Made by a program: the position numbers and the translations under genes. Of a DNA stretch of 64,000 nucleotides, positions 15,845-26,187 are shown in pieces. Position 1 is the stretch's first letter; each line of letters starts with the position of its first letter. The stretch spans positions 186,001-250,000 of the forward strand of contig JADJVC010000001.1 in assembly GCA_016710685.1 (NCBI GenBank), read 5' to 3'. The notes beneath the pieces were generated by a model that saw nothing but the letters and a program-made list of their open reading frames with translations, was not told where the DNA came from and did not search any database. The DNA is from Flavobacteriales bacterium. Its GTDB lineage: Bacteria > Bacteroidota > Bacteroidia > Flavobacteriales_F > PHOS-HE28.

Positions 15845-18800
15845 ATGAATGGCCAGTTGGTGCCGTGCTTTCATGCGCTACAATGCACGCGCCTGTTTCC
15901 GCTGAAGGGGCTGTTAACCTGTTTGTTTTTGAGTGCATCGGCAACGGCACTGAACGCCCAACATTGGCTCACGAAAGCTTCCAGCCCGCAAGCCGAACAC
16001 ATTGCGGACCTTGTGCTGGACCGGGCGGGCAACAGCTACGTGATCGGCGATTTCAGCCTAAGCGCGTCTTTTCTGCAAGGCCCCGACAACTTGGGAAGTG
16101 TGACCTCATCGGGCGGAAGGGATGTGCTGGTGGCGAAGCTCGCCCCGGACGGAACGTTGCTTTGGGCGAAGCGCGCGGGCGGTCCCGCTTTGGATGTCGG
16201 GCTGAAACTGGTGTTGGGCAATGCGGGCCTTGGCATCTCGGGGCTGTTCACAGGAACGGCGGACCTTTTCGGTGGTACGCATTCCGCGCAAGGCGGCAGC
16301 ACGGATTTTTTTGTTGCGCTGCTGGACACCGCGAATGGCAACGCGCAGTGGGTGCGAACGGCGGGCGCACCGGGCTATACGGACACGCCCAGCGGCATCA
16401 CCATGCGGCCCAATGGCGACTTGGTGGTGGCTGGAAAGTTCAAGGGTGATGCCGTCTTCGGAACGGACACGCTCCACAGCGCTTTTGACCCATGGACCAA
16501 CACCTTGGGCTTCGACGTCTTCATCGCTTCATGGGCTGCCGACGGCACCTACCAATGGGTGCGGCAGGGGAGCGGCCCGCACGACGATCAGGCCGTGGAC
16601 CTTACCAGCGGCCCCGATGGCATGCTTTACATCACAGGGCAGTTCAGCGACACCATCACCTTCGACGTGCAACACCCCAACATTTCGCTGAACAGCATGT
16701 TCGTGGTGAAGTATGATGGGGACGGGCAAGAGCAATGGTTCCGCAAATGCGGCGGCAGTACGTTCAACCAAGTAAGCGACATGCTGTTCTCCTCGGAAGG
16801 TGACCTGTTGATCACCGGCGATGTGGCCTACACGATGTACTGGGTGGACAACATCGCCACGCCCATCCCGAACTTGGAACCGCACGCCTACTTCATCCTC
16901 CGTGTGGACACGGCGGGCATGCTGCTCAACGCCACCACCATGGGTTCGGCGAGCAACCTGCATGCGGCTTCCCTTGCCGAGCAGGCTGATTCCGTGGTAG
17001 TGTATGGTGAATTTGAATGCTCCTTTACCGGACTGCAGAACGCATACAATGCCAACGGTCTCTTTATGGCAACTGGGCTGAAGGACCTCTTTATCGCGAA
17101 GCATGCAGCAATGGACTTCTCATTTGTGGAGGGACAGCAATTCGGTGGCAGCGGCGCAAAGCGGGCAGGGGCAATAGCGTGGGATATGAACGGGCTGCTC
17201 TTCACGGGATCGTTCGAGGATCAATTGTTTTTGCCGGGAAGCTTTCCCATGTGGGGCGATCCCGTTACCAGCTTTCCCTATTGCTCCTACATCGGCGTTA
17301 ACGCGGGGCTGACCTATTGCGGTGACCCCAACTACGGCTACTTCGCATGGGCAATAAGCTACGGGCTTTCGGACGGTTTTCTTTCGCGGGGGTATGAGGA
17401 ATCGCGGCAGCCATACGACTGGTGGAACCGCCAGAACACGCCGCCTTGCGATCGGACGGACCGCGGAAGCGAAGTCTGCATATCCGAGCAGTATCAGGCC
17501 TGCACAGACACCGTTGAAGCTTGTGGTTTTGCCGTGCTCACGGTGCATGCACCATTCCCGACGCAGAATGATTTTTGTGGTTTTCGCGGGCAAACGCCTA
17601 CCGTGGGACCCTACGCTTACCAAGGTTGGGGCGGCCTTCCGCCCGGATCCACGTTCAATGTGTATACAACGGGCTGGGTCGGGGTTACGATCAATACCAC
17701 CAACTATTGCACTTCCTACAACGATTCCGTTTACGTGCTGATCCAACCGGAACCCACGGCCATGGTGAGCGACAGCAGCGGCATTTTTACCGATGACCCG
17801 TTGCCAATTCAATATCAGGCCTGCGTGCCGATGGTGTTTTGGGCCACTCAGTTCGCGCCCACCGATCAAGTCTTTTGGACGTTGGGCAGCGACACCACAT
17901 GGAGCGACACCATGCACATGGCCAACTCCGGCTATTACCGGCTGCACCTGCTTTCTGCCGCAGGCTGTGAAAATGTGTACGGCATGAATTTCACCTTGGT
18001 GCCGAATTCCGTTGTGCCGGACATTACCGGTGTAACGGTGCAATTCGCCCTTGGCGACACCATGGTGTATTGCGGCACTGGTTGTATTGGCGGCGCGCTG
18101 ACACTCACTTGGTACGTGAATGGACTACAAACCTATTTGCCGTCCGGCATGAACTTGCAATACCAGTTCCAGCAGAGCTGTACGTCTTCGAACCCTTCGC
18201 CGCAGAGCACGCAGTACGTCAACGCTCCGCTCAATTGGACCGCGCCCAACACCGGGCCGGGCTGGTACACGGTGGGCGTGCAGTGTACACTCGACGCATT
18301 GCCGTGTGATACCAATACATTCAGTTTCAACTTTTTGGACAGCGTTTATGTGCTGGCCGGCACGCCGCCGCAATTCACCACAAGCCCAGTGGTGAGGTGT
18401 GCCGGGGACACGGTGGTAGTAGCACTGCCATGCAGCAATTGCGACAGCGTTGCCTGGACCGGCCCCGGGATCGTGTGGACCTCCGCAACAGGGGATTCCT
18501 TGCTGGTGGATCAAGACGGTTACTATCAGTTCCAAGCGTTCAGCAGTGCATTCGGCAACGTATGCCAGTCCAGTTCCTACGTCACCGTGCTCGCCCCGCC
18601 GCCGCCGCCCATTTACATGCAACCGTACTATGGCGTGATCTGTCCGAATGATTCCGTGCTGCTATACACGCCAACCCACGCCACGAATTACGAATGGACA
18701 GGGCCGGGGTTTACCGTACTGCCAGCCAACGATTCCATCTGGACCGACGACCCCGGCGATTACTACCTCACCGTAACGCACTATCCCAATTGCACCAGCA

Positions 18801-20266
18801 CTAACGGGCCTAACACGGTGCTCAATTTCAGTTCGCCGTTCATTGAAGCATTGCCCACGGGTACTATTTGCCTCAACGGCACGGTGGACCTGCAAGTGGC
18901 GACCGGGCCGGGAAGTTCGGTGCAATGGCAAGCGCCACTTATGGGCACTGCGTTCGTACAAACGGTGAGTGCGGCAGGAACTTACCAATGCACGGTTACC
19001 AGCTGTGGCATCGATTGGCCACTGAATTACACCGTGCAGGCCAGCGCTGTTTCCGCTGAATTGGACACGACGGCCTACCTGCTCTGCAATGGCGGACCGG
19101 TTACACTCACTGGGCCTGCCGGTGCGAACATTTACCAGTGGTTGCCATCGGGAGGCTTCGGTCAATCCATCACGTTGGATACACCCGGTGACGTGCAGCT
19201 CGTGGTGTTGGACGCATTCGGTTGCGCGGACACTTCCGCGGTGATATCCGTGAACCCGTTCGCATTTCCCCAACCAGCAATGGCCATTGGCGACACGGTT
19301 TGCGCCGGTGCGTTGGCAACGGTGACGGCCACCGGTTCGGGCAATCTTTCTTGGTTTGCCGCTGCGGATACTTCCTCGTTGTTAGGCAATGGGAACAGTT
19401 GGGCCTTCACCGCAACGGCGAGCGATACGGTTTACCTGTTGCAGGTGGAAGCCGGTTGTACGGGCCAATTCATTCCGATAAATGTGGAGGTAGCTCCGGT
19501 CTCCCCGGCACCGAACATCACCGGTCCCGTTGCGTATTGCGTAGGTGATACGGTGTTGTTGATCGCCGAAGCGGATGGCTTGCCCCTGGCATGGAATACA
19601 CCAGCAGGAGCCGTGCAAGGCGCTGTGGTGGGTCCGATGCCTGCTCAACTTTCAAATGCAGGGTCTTATACCTGTTGGGCTGTAATAACAGGATGTGGAA
19701 GTGACACGGCCAACGTAGTTGTGGGCGTTTCCGATGTCCCCGAAATGCCGGTGATCATCGGCGATACATTGCTTTGTGAAGGCGATTCGTTGCTCCTGGT
19801 CGCGGATGTATCAGGAGGAAATGTGCAATGGCAAACTCCTGCCGGACAAGTGGACGGCACGAGCGTAATGCTCGGCAGCGTGCTGATAACGGACCAAGGC
19901 GAATACCAATGCACGGCCTTTGCGGGTGTATGCTCCAGTGCCACCGCCATGGTTCTGGTAGTGGTTGATCCCTGCACCACGGACACCACCGACCTCATCA
20001 TTCCCAACATCTTCAGCCCGAACGGCGATGGTGTGAACGACGACTTTTACATCGGCGGGGACGGTATCCGGCATGTCGATCTTCAAGTGTACAACCGCTG
20101 GGGCCAGCTCATGGCGGAGGTGAGCGGAAGGGCTGCGCGTTGGGATGGCAGGGCCGCCGGTTCCGGCGTTTTGTGCAGCGAAGGCGTGTACTTCTGGGTT
20201 GCGCAAGCCGTGCGGAACACGGGAGAGGGGATCCCGCTTTCGGGTTATGTGCAGTTGGTGCGGTGA
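15845..20266 (+). CDS. Large secreted protein with beta-propeller repeats and gliding-motility-type (T9SS type B) C-terminus
   Basis: A 1473-residue exported protein starting MNGQLVPCFHALQC with a hydrophobic signal segment (LLTCLFLSASATALNAQ). Residues about 40-480 are SBBP-type propeller repeats (LDRAGNSYVIGDF, MRPNGDLVVAGKF, GPDGMLYITGQF). The middle is a chain of Ig/PKD-like sandwiches with many cysteines. The C-terminal 85 residues, with FSPNGDGVNDDFYIGG and VYNRWGQLM, are the gliding-motility-associated CHU_C domain used for T9SS export. The open frame extends upstream to 15446 across clpB, but the ATG at 15845 gives the signal peptide. Likely a surface adhesin or matrix protein; ligand unknown. 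Confidence 0.88.
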   Translation: MNGQLVPCFHALQCTRLFPLKGLLTCLFLSASATALNAQHWLTKASSPQAEHIADLVLDRAGNSYVIGDFSLSASFLQGPDNLGSVTSSGGRDVLVAKLAPDGTLLWAKRAGGPALDVGLKLVLGNAGLGISGLFTGTADLFGGTHSAQGGSTDFFVALLDTANGNAQWVRTAGAPGYTDTPSGITMRPNGDLVVAGKFKGDAVFGTDTLHSAFDPWTNTLGFDVFIASWAADGTYQWVRQGSGPHDDQAVDLTSGPDGMLYITGQFSDTITFDVQHPNISLNSMFVVKYDGDGQEQWFRKCGGSTFNQVSDMLFSSEGDLLITGDVAYTMYWVDNIATPIPNLEPHAYFILRVDTAGMLLNATTMGSASNLHAASLAEQADSVVVYGEFECSFTGLQNAYNANGLFMATGLKDLFIAKHAAMDFSFVEGQQFGGSGAKRAGAIAWDMNGLLFTGSFEDQLFLPGSFPMWGDPVTSFPYCSYIGVNAGLTYCGDPNYGYFAWAISYGLSDGFLSRGYEESRQPYDWWNRQNTPPCDRTDRGSEVCISEQYQACTDTVEACGFAVLTVHAPFPTQNDFCGFRGQTPTVGPYAYQGWGGLPPGSTFNVYTTGWVGVTINTTNYCTSYNDSVYVLIQPEPTAMVSDSSGIFTDDPLPIQYQACVPMVFWATQFAPTDQVFWTLGSDTTWSDTMHMANSGYYRLHLLSAAGCENVYGMNFTLVPNSVVPDITGVTVQFALGDTMVYCGTGCIGGALTLTWYVNGLQTYLPSGMNLQYQFQQSCTSSNPSPQSTQYVNAPLNWTAPNTGPGWYTVGVQCTLDALPCDTNTFSFNFLDSVYVLAGTPPQFTTSPVVRCAGDTVVVALPCSNCDSVAWTGPGIVWTSATGDSLLVDQDGYYQFQAFSSAFGNVCQSSSYVTVLAPPPPPIYMQPYYGVICPNDSVLLYTPTHATNYEWTGPGFTVLPANDSIWTDDPGDYYLTVTHYPNCTSTNGPNTVLNFSSPFIEALPTGTICLNGTVDLQVATGPGSSVQWQAPLMGTAFVQTVSAAGTYQCTVTSCGIDWPLNYTVQASAVSAELDTTAYLLCNGGPVTLTGPAGANIYQWLPSGGFGQSITLDTPGDVQLVVLDAFGCADTSAVISVNPFAFPQPAMAIGDTVCAGALATVTATGSGNLSWFAAADTSSLLGNGNSWAFTATASDTVYLLQVEAGCTGQFIPINVEVAPVSPAPNITGPVAYCVGDTVLLIAEADGLPLAWNTPAGAVQGAVVGPMPAQLSNAGSYTCWAVITGCGSDTANVVVGVSDVPEMPVIIGDTLLCEGDSLLLVADVSGGNVQWQTPAGQVDGTSVMLGSVLITDQGEYQCTAFAGVCSSATAMVLVVVDPCTTDTTDLIIPNIFSPNGDGVNDDFYIGGDGIRHVDLQVYNRWGQLMAEVSGRAARWDGRAAGSGVLCSEGVYFWVAQAVRNTGEGIPLSGYVQLVR

Positions 20267-20390
20267 AGACGGCGTGGGTGAAGGGATGTGGAAGTGGTCT
20301 GACTTTATCTCAACCTGCGAGGCCTTTCCAACGGACCGCACCCCAACCCTTAGTTTTGAAACCGCCCGTAGCAGCGGGCAAGAGGAGCAC

Positions 20391-22121
20391 ATGACCATAC
20401 GCGCAGCACCCGCAATTGAACGAGCAGCACTGGCCTTTATGGCCGTTGGCTTGCTCGCGGGAGCTTTGCTTTTGCCGCTTCGAGCTTTTCCGGCGGAAAA
20501 GGAAAACGCGAACACCACTGGCGAAGCCCGCCTCGCGCAGGCCAAAGCCCTTTTGCCCAGCGATCCGGATTCCGCATTGGTGCTCGCGTTACAGGCCGGG
20601 AAGCAGCTGGGGGAGTTTCCCTCCAAATGGCAAAAGGCCAGTGCGTTAATGGTTTTGGGCGATGCATACGCGGCAACGGGGGAAATGCCGGATGCCTTGG
20701 CCGCCTACCAGCGGGCGCAATTGGTGATGGAGGAGGTGCCGGAGGATCAAGTTGCCGACACCTCGGTGATCCTTGCCCGCGCGGACCTTCAACTGAAAAT
20801 TGGCACCTTGTATTTTACCCTGCGCGATTTTGAGAAGAGCGTTGCGCGGTTGACCGATGGCTTGAGCATGCTCGATGCGGCGCGCGACGTGTTGACCCTG
20901 GAGCAATTGAACAGTAGAAAGGTCCGGGCATTCAACAACATTGCCGGCGGCTATATCCAGCAGAAGGAATACGCGTTAGCGCTGCCTTATTTCCAACAGG
21001 CCGTGGCGATGAACCGGGCGTTGAACAATCCGCGTTATGAGAGCGCACTGAACAACAACATCGGTATTTGCTACATGGAGACGGGCCAGCACGACCTGGC
21101 CGATCAGTATTTCCTGCGGGCACTTGCGGTGCGCAAGCAAACCGATGACGTGCGCGGACAAGCACAAGTGCTGAACAGCATGGGCAAGAACCAGGCGCTC
21201 ATGGGCCGGTTCAGCGCAGCACGCGTGCATTTCGAACAAGCGCTCGCGCTCGGCCGGTCGGCGGGCAGCTCCGCATCCATGGCCATCTCCTTGGAGTCGC
21301 TGGCCACCGCTTATGACACGCTGGGAGAGTACAAGGCCGCATTTGATGCCTTCCGTGAGTACAAGGCGATCAACGATAGCCTTTACAGCTCCGAGGCGCG
21401 GACGAACATTGCCCGGCTGGAGGACCGGTTCCGCCGCGACAAGGAAAAGAAGGTTTTCGAGCTGGAAGCCCAGCGCAAGGATGCCGTGAACGCGCGCCAA
21501 CGCATGTTGAACATCGCGCTCGCCGTGGCGATGTTCCTGCTGTTGCTTACCGCCTATCTGCTGTTCAAGGCCATGCGGTCCCGTGTGCGGACCAGCGCGC
21601 TTCAACAGGAAAAGCTCCGGCTGGAAAGTGAAAAACTCCGGTTGGAAAGCGAAAAACTGGAAACGGAAAAATCCGCGCTAACGGAAAGCTTGGCGTTCAA
21701 AGAGCGCGAGCTCACCGCCAATGCCTTGTTCCTGCTGAAGAAGAATGAACTTATCGAACACATCGTGGAACGGCTCCTCAAGGCCAAGTCCACCTTCCGG
21801 CAGGAGAACCAAAAGATCGTGCAGGACATCATCCACGAGTTGCAAGCGAGCCGGGATGAACACAATTGGGATGAGTTCGAAGCGCATTTCACGCGGGTCC
21901 ACACCACCTTTTACCAAACCTTGCAGGAGCAGTTCCCTTCGCTTACGCCCAACGAGCGGAAGCTGTGCGCTTTCCTCCGGCTGAACATGAGCACCAAGGA
22001 CATTTCGGCCATCACGCACCAGAGCCTGAACAGCATTACCGTGGCCCGGTCGCGCTTGCGGAAAAAGCTGCAGATCGATGGCGAGGATGTGCATTTGATC
22101 GACTTTTTGCAGTCCATTTGA
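20391..22121 (+). CDS. TPR-repeat membrane protein with coiled coil and C-terminal HTH (putative regulator)
   Basis: A 576-residue protein. The N-terminal hydrophobic segment (about residues 14-32) is followed by about six TPR units (residues 45-350, for example ALPYFQQAVAMNRAL and ARVHFEQALALGR). A transmembrane helix (about 375-397, NIALAVAMFLLLLTAYLLF) leads into a long coiled coil of EKLRLESEKLE repeats and a C-terminal LuxR-like helix-turn-helix (LTPNERKLCAFLRLNMSTKDISAITHQ...). This layout is common in Bacteroidota and suggests a membrane-tethered regulator sensing through the TPR part. The start at 20391 is supported by an unusually strong Shine-Dalgarno, AGAGGAG, five bases upstream. 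It lies 124 bases after the preceding adhesin gene. Confidence 0.85.
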   Translation: MTIRAAPAIERAALAFMAVGLLAGALLLPLRAFPAEKENANTTGEARLAQAKALLPSDPDSALVLALQAGKQLGEFPSKWQKASALMVLGDAYAATGEMPDALAAYQRAQLVMEEVPEDQVADTSVILARADLQLKIGTLYFTLRDFEKSVARLTDGLSMLDAARDVLTLEQLNSRKVRAFNNIAGGYIQQKEYALALPYFQQAVAMNRALNNPRYESALNNNIGICYMETGQHDLADQYFLRALAVRKQTDDVRGQAQVLNSMGKNQALMGRFSAARVHFEQALALGRSAGSSASMAISLESLATAYDTLGEYKAAFDAFREYKAINDSLYSSEARTNIARLEDRFRRDKEKKVFELEAQRKDAVNARQRMLNIALAVAMFLLLLTAYLLFKAMRSRVRTSALQQEKLRLESEKLRLESEKLETEKSALTESLAFKERELTANALFLLKKNELIEHIVERLLKAKSTFRQENQKIVQDIIHELQASRDEHNWDEFEAHFTRVHTTFYQTLQEQFPSLTPNERKLCAFLRLNMSTKDISAITHQSLNSITVARSRLRKKLQIDGEDVHLIDFLQSI

Positions 22122-22260
22122 CCTTTTCGGGACGTGTTCAGTAAGTTACTGTATGTCAGTAGGATACGGCGGCCTGTATGCTTGTTGTAAGGCCATTTTT
22201 CACGATTGTACCGGTGGTGTAAGCCGTTCCCGTGGGACTGTGCCGATGATGTAAGGGTGT

Positions 22261-22491
22261 ATGTGGTATCAATGGGGATTTTCGGTTGCACATTGCGGCC
22301 ATCCAACAAATCCCGTTTTGGAAACCACGAAAAAAGATGCCCTTCCGCCAGACGAACTTGAACGCCTGGAACAGTTCCATCAGGAGATGAAGGACGAGAC
22401 GGAAGCTTGGCAGAAGCTGCTGGAGAACTTGGACAAATTGAAAAGCAAACGGACCGAAAACCATCAACCCCCAAAACCGACGAAACAATGA
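22261..22491 (+). CDS. Possible small coiled-coil protein
   Basis: A 76-residue frame with a charged, helix-prone centre (LPPDELERLEQFHQEMKDETEAWQKLLENL) and a basic proline-rich tail. Its TGA overlaps the ATG of the next gene in an ATGA arrangement, which favours a real, translationally coupled gene. Against it, the first twenty residues look non-coding and no family is recognised. The true start could be a later codon. Confidence 0.4.
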   Translation: MWYQWGFSVAHCGHPTNPVLETTKKDALPPDELERLEQFHQEMKDETEAWQKLLENLDKLKSKRTENHQPPKPTKQ

Positions 22492-24086
22492 AAACACGAT
22501 ACTCCCTTTTCGCAGGCCTTTGCCTGATGCTGGGCGCCGCCCCGGTGGTTCAGGCCCAACCCGGCTCGCTTGATCCAACATTCAACACCACGGGTTACCA
22601 GATACAGCCCGTCAATACCGGGGACGGGGCCCAGAAAATCCTGGTGCAAGACGACCAGAAAGTGCTGCTCATCGGCTTCAGTTTCGATGCTAACTATGTT
22701 GCACACACCATTGTGAAGCGGTTCTTGCCAGATGGCTCGGTCGATGCTGCTTTCGGCGATAACGGCACGGCGTCCTATGTAGTTTCTTTCGAGGCAGACA
22801 CGTATTCGGCCATTCTGACCCCGGCAGGAAAAATTCTTTTGGCCGGGACAACGGATGACTATCAGAGCCAGCAAATCCTTTTGATCCAGCTCAACGAAGA
22901 TGGTTCCAAGGACCTCGCATTTGGTGATCAGGGCGTAGTGGTGCAAAGCATTGGCCTGGTTACCGAAAATGGCCATGACAATGCCTACGACGTAGCGCTG
23001 GACGCTGCCGGAAACATTGTTATCTGCGGAAGCAGCTATGATGAAAATTTTGTGCCCCGCCCGATCGTATCGCGGTTCTCGCCAGCGGGCGTGCTCGATA
23101 CCACGTTTGGTGTGGATGGCGTAGCTACCATCCCGGTGAATGCCGTGGGAAGCAACGCATTTAAAGGCGTGGTGATCCAGCCAGATGGCAAAATTGTCGC
23201 GTCGGGCTATTTTGGGAACACGGAGTTGTGGTACGTTATGCTCGTGGTGCGTTTCAATACGGATGGCACGCTGGATCCCTCTTTCGGCGATGCTGGCATC
23301 GTGAAGTACAACTACAGCAATGTAGACGATGAAGGGGAAGACTTGAAGTTGACCCCGGACGGCTCCATTTTGGTGTGTGGCATCTCCGCTACGGCAAGCT
23401 ACAACTACAGCGCGTTGTTGGTTAAATTCAATCCTGCAGGTGCGCTTGACCTCAGCTTCGGTAGTGAAGGCGTTGTTTTTGAGGACTTGGGCACGTTCGA
23501 TTTTGCATCGAACCTGGCAGTGATGCCCGACGGAGGTATTGTAATGACCGGAACTTCTGGGTCAGCTCCGCCAAGCATTAACTTCGGCATAGCTGCGTGG
23601 AAGTACACGGCAAGCGGCACGCCGGATATGACCTTCGGGACAGGCGGGGTTTCATTGCCCGTTATACCAACGTACGGCGCCATGATCTATGCCATGGGAG
23701 TGCAGGCCGATGGGAAAATTCTCGTTGGTGGCCAAGCCCGCACAAGCAGCAATCAAAATTACTTCCTGCTGGCGCGGTTGGAAAACGATTTCTCCATCGG
23801 GGTTCCTGAGTTGAGCGGTACCACCGCAGCGGTGGTGTTCCCAAACCCGGCAACGGCTAACTCCACATTAAGCCTGCAGATCTCGGAAACGGTTCAACCG
23901 GATGCCCAGATCAGCCTGTACGCGGCAGACGGCCGGTTGGTTTTCACCTCCCAAGCCGGCGGAATGCAGCGTGATGCACAACGCATCATTTTCCAGCTTC
24001 CCGTCGATCTTGCACCCGGCATCTACCAGCTCGCCATACAACAGCAGGGTACACGCCGATCCGCAAGTCTGCTGGTCACTCACTAA
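22488..24086 (+). CDS. Secreted delta-60 repeat protein with T9SS type A sorting domain
   Basis: A 532-residue exported protein: signal peptide MKTRYSLFAGLCLMLGAAPVVQAQ, then six or seven delta-60-type repeats of about 55 residues (for example FNTDGTLDPSFGDAGIV... LTPDGSILVCG) forming a predicted beta-propeller. The C-terminal 80 residues (VVFPNPATANSTLSL... YAADGRLVF... LAPGIYQLAI) are a type A T9SS sorting domain. It is expected on the cell surface or in the medium after cleavage of the sorting domain. No catalytic motif is seen. It begins a two-gene set with the repeat protein 27 bases downstream. Confidence 0.87.
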   Translation: MKTRYSLFAGLCLMLGAAPVVQAQPGSLDPTFNTTGYQIQPVNTGDGAQKILVQDDQKVLLIGFSFDANYVAHTIVKRFLPDGSVDAAFGDNGTASYVVSFEADTYSAILTPAGKILLAGTTDDYQSQQILLIQLNEDGSKDLAFGDQGVVVQSIGLVTENGHDNAYDVALDAAGNIVICGSSYDENFVPRPIVSRFSPAGVLDTTFGVDGVATIPVNAVGSNAFKGVVIQPDGKIVASGYFGNTELWYVMLVVRFNTDGTLDPSFGDAGIVKYNYSNVDDEGEDLKLTPDGSILVCGISATASYNYSALLVKFNPAGALDLSFGSEGVVFEDLGTFDFASNLAVMPDGGIVMTGTSGSAPPSINFGIAAWKYTASGTPDMTFGTGGVSLPVIPTYGAMIYAMGVQADGKILVGGQARTSSNQNYFLLARLENDFSIGVPELSGTTAAVVFPNPATANSTLSLQISETVQPDAQISLYAADGRLVFTSQAGGMQRDAQRIIFQLPVDLAPGIYQLAIQQQGTRRSASLLVTH

Positions 24087-24113
24087 TTCTTGGACATTGA
24101 AAAACAGAAAACC

Positions 24114-26168
24114 ATGAAAGCATTTTACCTCCCCTTCGCCTTTGCCGCGCTTGCCGCAGTAACGGCCTCCGCGCAGTACAGCGCGACCATCACCATTACG
24201 GACTTCAGTACCGGTTTGCCGGTGGAGAATGCGACTGTTGCGCGCGGTGGCACTTCCATGACCACGAATGCAGCCGGTCAAGCCATTTTCCCCGGATTGC
24301 CGAACAACACGTACAGCTTTTCCGTGACCGCCACATGCTACTATCCCGGTGCCGGAATGATCACGATCGCTGGTGCCAATGCCGCGACATCCCTGGGACT
24401 GGATCCCATGGCCACCAACAACCTGTTCTTCTTCATCGGCGACCCGATGGCGATCACGAGTGCATTCGTTGAAGTGACCAACGGAGGCAACTACTACGCG
24501 AGCTTCACGACGTTCGACACCTTCGGCGGCGAAATGCTGGCGGATGTGCCCTTCGGCGAAATGAGCTATACGATCACTACGCCCTGCTACGAAACGGTGA
24601 CCGGCACAGTAACGGTTGATTGCAACAACGGCGACGGCATCGCGGTTTTTGAGAATCCGGGACCGGCCACCACTAACAACCTGTTCTTCTTCATCGGCGA
24701 CCCGATGGCGATCACAGGCGCATTTGTTGAAGTGACCAACGGAGGCAACTACTACGCGAGCTTCACGACATTCGACACCTTCGGCGGCGAAATGCTGGCG
24801 GACGTTCCCTTCGGCGAAATGAGCTATACGATCACGACGCCGTGCTACGAAACGGTGACCGGCACAGTAACGGTTGATTGCAATAACGGCGACGGCATCG
24901 CGGTTTTTGAGAACCCGGCCCCAGCCACCACCAACAACCTGTTCTTCTTCATCGGCGACCCGATGGCGATCACGGGTGCATTCGTTGAAGTGACCAACGG
25001 TGGCAACTACTACGCGAGCTTCACGACATTCGACACCTTCGGCGGCGAAATGCTGGCGGACGTTCCCTTCGGCGAAATGAGCTATACGATCACCACACCG
25101 TGCTACGAAACAGTGACCGGCACAGTAACGGTTGATTGCAACAACGGCGACGGCATCGCGGTTTTTGAGAACCCGGCCCCGGCCACCACCAACAATCTCT
25201 TCTTCTATATCGGCGATCCGCTGGCGATCATCGGTGCATTCGTTGAAGTGACCAACGGTGGCAACTACTACGCGAGTTTCACGACGTTCGACACCTTCGG
25301 CGGCGAAATGCTGGCGGACGTGCCCTTCGGTGAAATGTCCTACACCATCACCACGCCGTGCTTTGAAACGGTCACCGGCACGGTGATGGTTGATTGCAAC
25401 AACGGCGACGGTATCTTGGTGGCAGCCGATCCAGGACCCGCAACCATGAACAATTTGTTCTTCTACATCGGCGACCCGCTGGCGATTCTTGGTGCTACAG
25501 TGAATGTGACCGATGGCGGTAGCTACAATGAGAGCTTCGTGACGTTCGACACCTTCGGCGGCGAAATGCTGGCGGATGTGCCCTTCGGCGAGATGAGCTA
25601 CATGATCAGCGCACCTTGCTACGAGACCGTGACCGGAACAGTGACGGTGGACTGCAACAATGGTGACGGCATTGCGATCTTCACCAATCCTGAACCGGTC
25701 GTCTTGGACGTTACAGTCGACGTGTCCGGGAATACCCTCATGGCCGCAGCCACCGGCATGGAGTACCAATGGGTGGATTGCGATAATGGCAATGCCCCGA
25801 TCGATGGTGCCACGGCACAGAGTTTCCAGCCTACGGAAAATGGCAACTATGCCGTGGTGATTTCCGACGGGGACTGCTCGCAAACCTCAACCTGCACAGC
25901 GGTGATCGTTACCGGGGTTGACCAGGTCGAAGGCCGGGATGCTTTCGCAGTTTACCCCAATCCGTTCGCTGACAGGCTCACTGTTCGAACCAATGGAAAG
26001 TTGGGTCCCGTCCGTGTGGAACTCCTCAGCTTGACCGGCCAAGTAATCCTGGACGAGAGCGGCTCCGGCATGGAGATCAGCTTGCTGACTTCGGAGCTTC
26101 CTTCCGGTAGCTACTTGCTGCGTCTTTCGTCGGAAAGCGCCCGCACAACGATCAGCGTGGTGAAGTAA
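24114..26168 (+). CDS. Secreted protein with five 86-residue tandem repeats and T9SS type A sorting domain
   Basis: A 684-residue exported protein. The signal peptide MKAFYLPFAFAALAAVTASAQ is followed by a carboxypeptidase-regulatory-like sandwich (residues 22-100). Five tandem copies of an 86-residue unit (about 102-531) come next, each reading NNLFF-IGDP-AI... DTFGGEMLADVPFGEM... TVDCNNGDGI. An Ig-like domain and a type A T9SS sorting domain (VYPNPFADRLTVRTNG... LPSGSYLLRL) close the protein. Each repeat keeps two cysteines (PCYE and VDCNN), so each may form its own disulphide. Likely a surface or extracellular structural protein. The start at 24114 rather than 24090 is chosen because it begins the signal peptide. 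Confidence 0.87.
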   Translation: MKAFYLPFAFAALAAVTASAQYSATITITDFSTGLPVENATVARGGTSMTTNAAGQAIFPGLPNNTYSFSVTATCYYPGAGMITIAGANAATSLGLDPMATNNLFFFIGDPMAITSAFVEVTNGGNYYASFTTFDTFGGEMLADVPFGEMSYTITTPCYETVTGTVTVDCNNGDGIAVFENPGPATTNNLFFFIGDPMAITGAFVEVTNGGNYYASFTTFDTFGGEMLADVPFGEMSYTITTPCYETVTGTVTVDCNNGDGIAVFENPAPATTNNLFFFIGDPMAITGAFVEVTNGGNYYASFTTFDTFGGEMLADVPFGEMSYTITTPCYETVTGTVTVDCNNGDGIAVFENPAPATTNNLFFYIGDPLAIIGAFVEVTNGGNYYASFTTFDTFGGEMLADVPFGEMSYTITTPCFETVTGTVMVDCNNGDGILVAADPGPATMNNLFFYIGDPLAILGATVNVTDGGSYNESFVTFDTFGGEMLADVPFGEMSYMISAPCYETVTGTVTVDCNNGDGIAIFTNPEPVVLDVTVDVSGNTLMAAATGMEYQWVDCDNGNAPIDGATAQSFQPTENGNYAVVISDGDCSQTSTCTAVIVTGVDQVEGRDAFAVYPNPFADRLTVRTNGKLGPVRVELLSLTGQVILDESGSGMEISLLTSELPSGSYLLRLSSESARTTISVVK
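24417..25706 (+). repeat. Five in-frame tandem repeats of 258 bp
   Basis: Units start at 24417, 24675, 24933, 25191 and 25449, an exact 258-base period (86 codons). Units 1-3 are nearly identical at the DNA level, unit 4 is slightly diverged and unit 5 is clearly diverged. This order suggests recent expansion from the 5' side. Confidence 0.93.
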
Positions 26169-26187
26169 ACGGAACCTTAAAATAGGG

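Noticed and set aside
24417..25706. CRISPR array
   Set aside because: Repeats are 258 bases, contiguous, in frame and without spacers.
23868..25883. 671-residue open frame on the minus strand opposite the 258-bp repeats
   Set aside because: It exists because the repeat unit is free of stops in this frame. The plus-strand protein has a signal peptide, conserved domains and a sorting signal, while the antisense translation has none.
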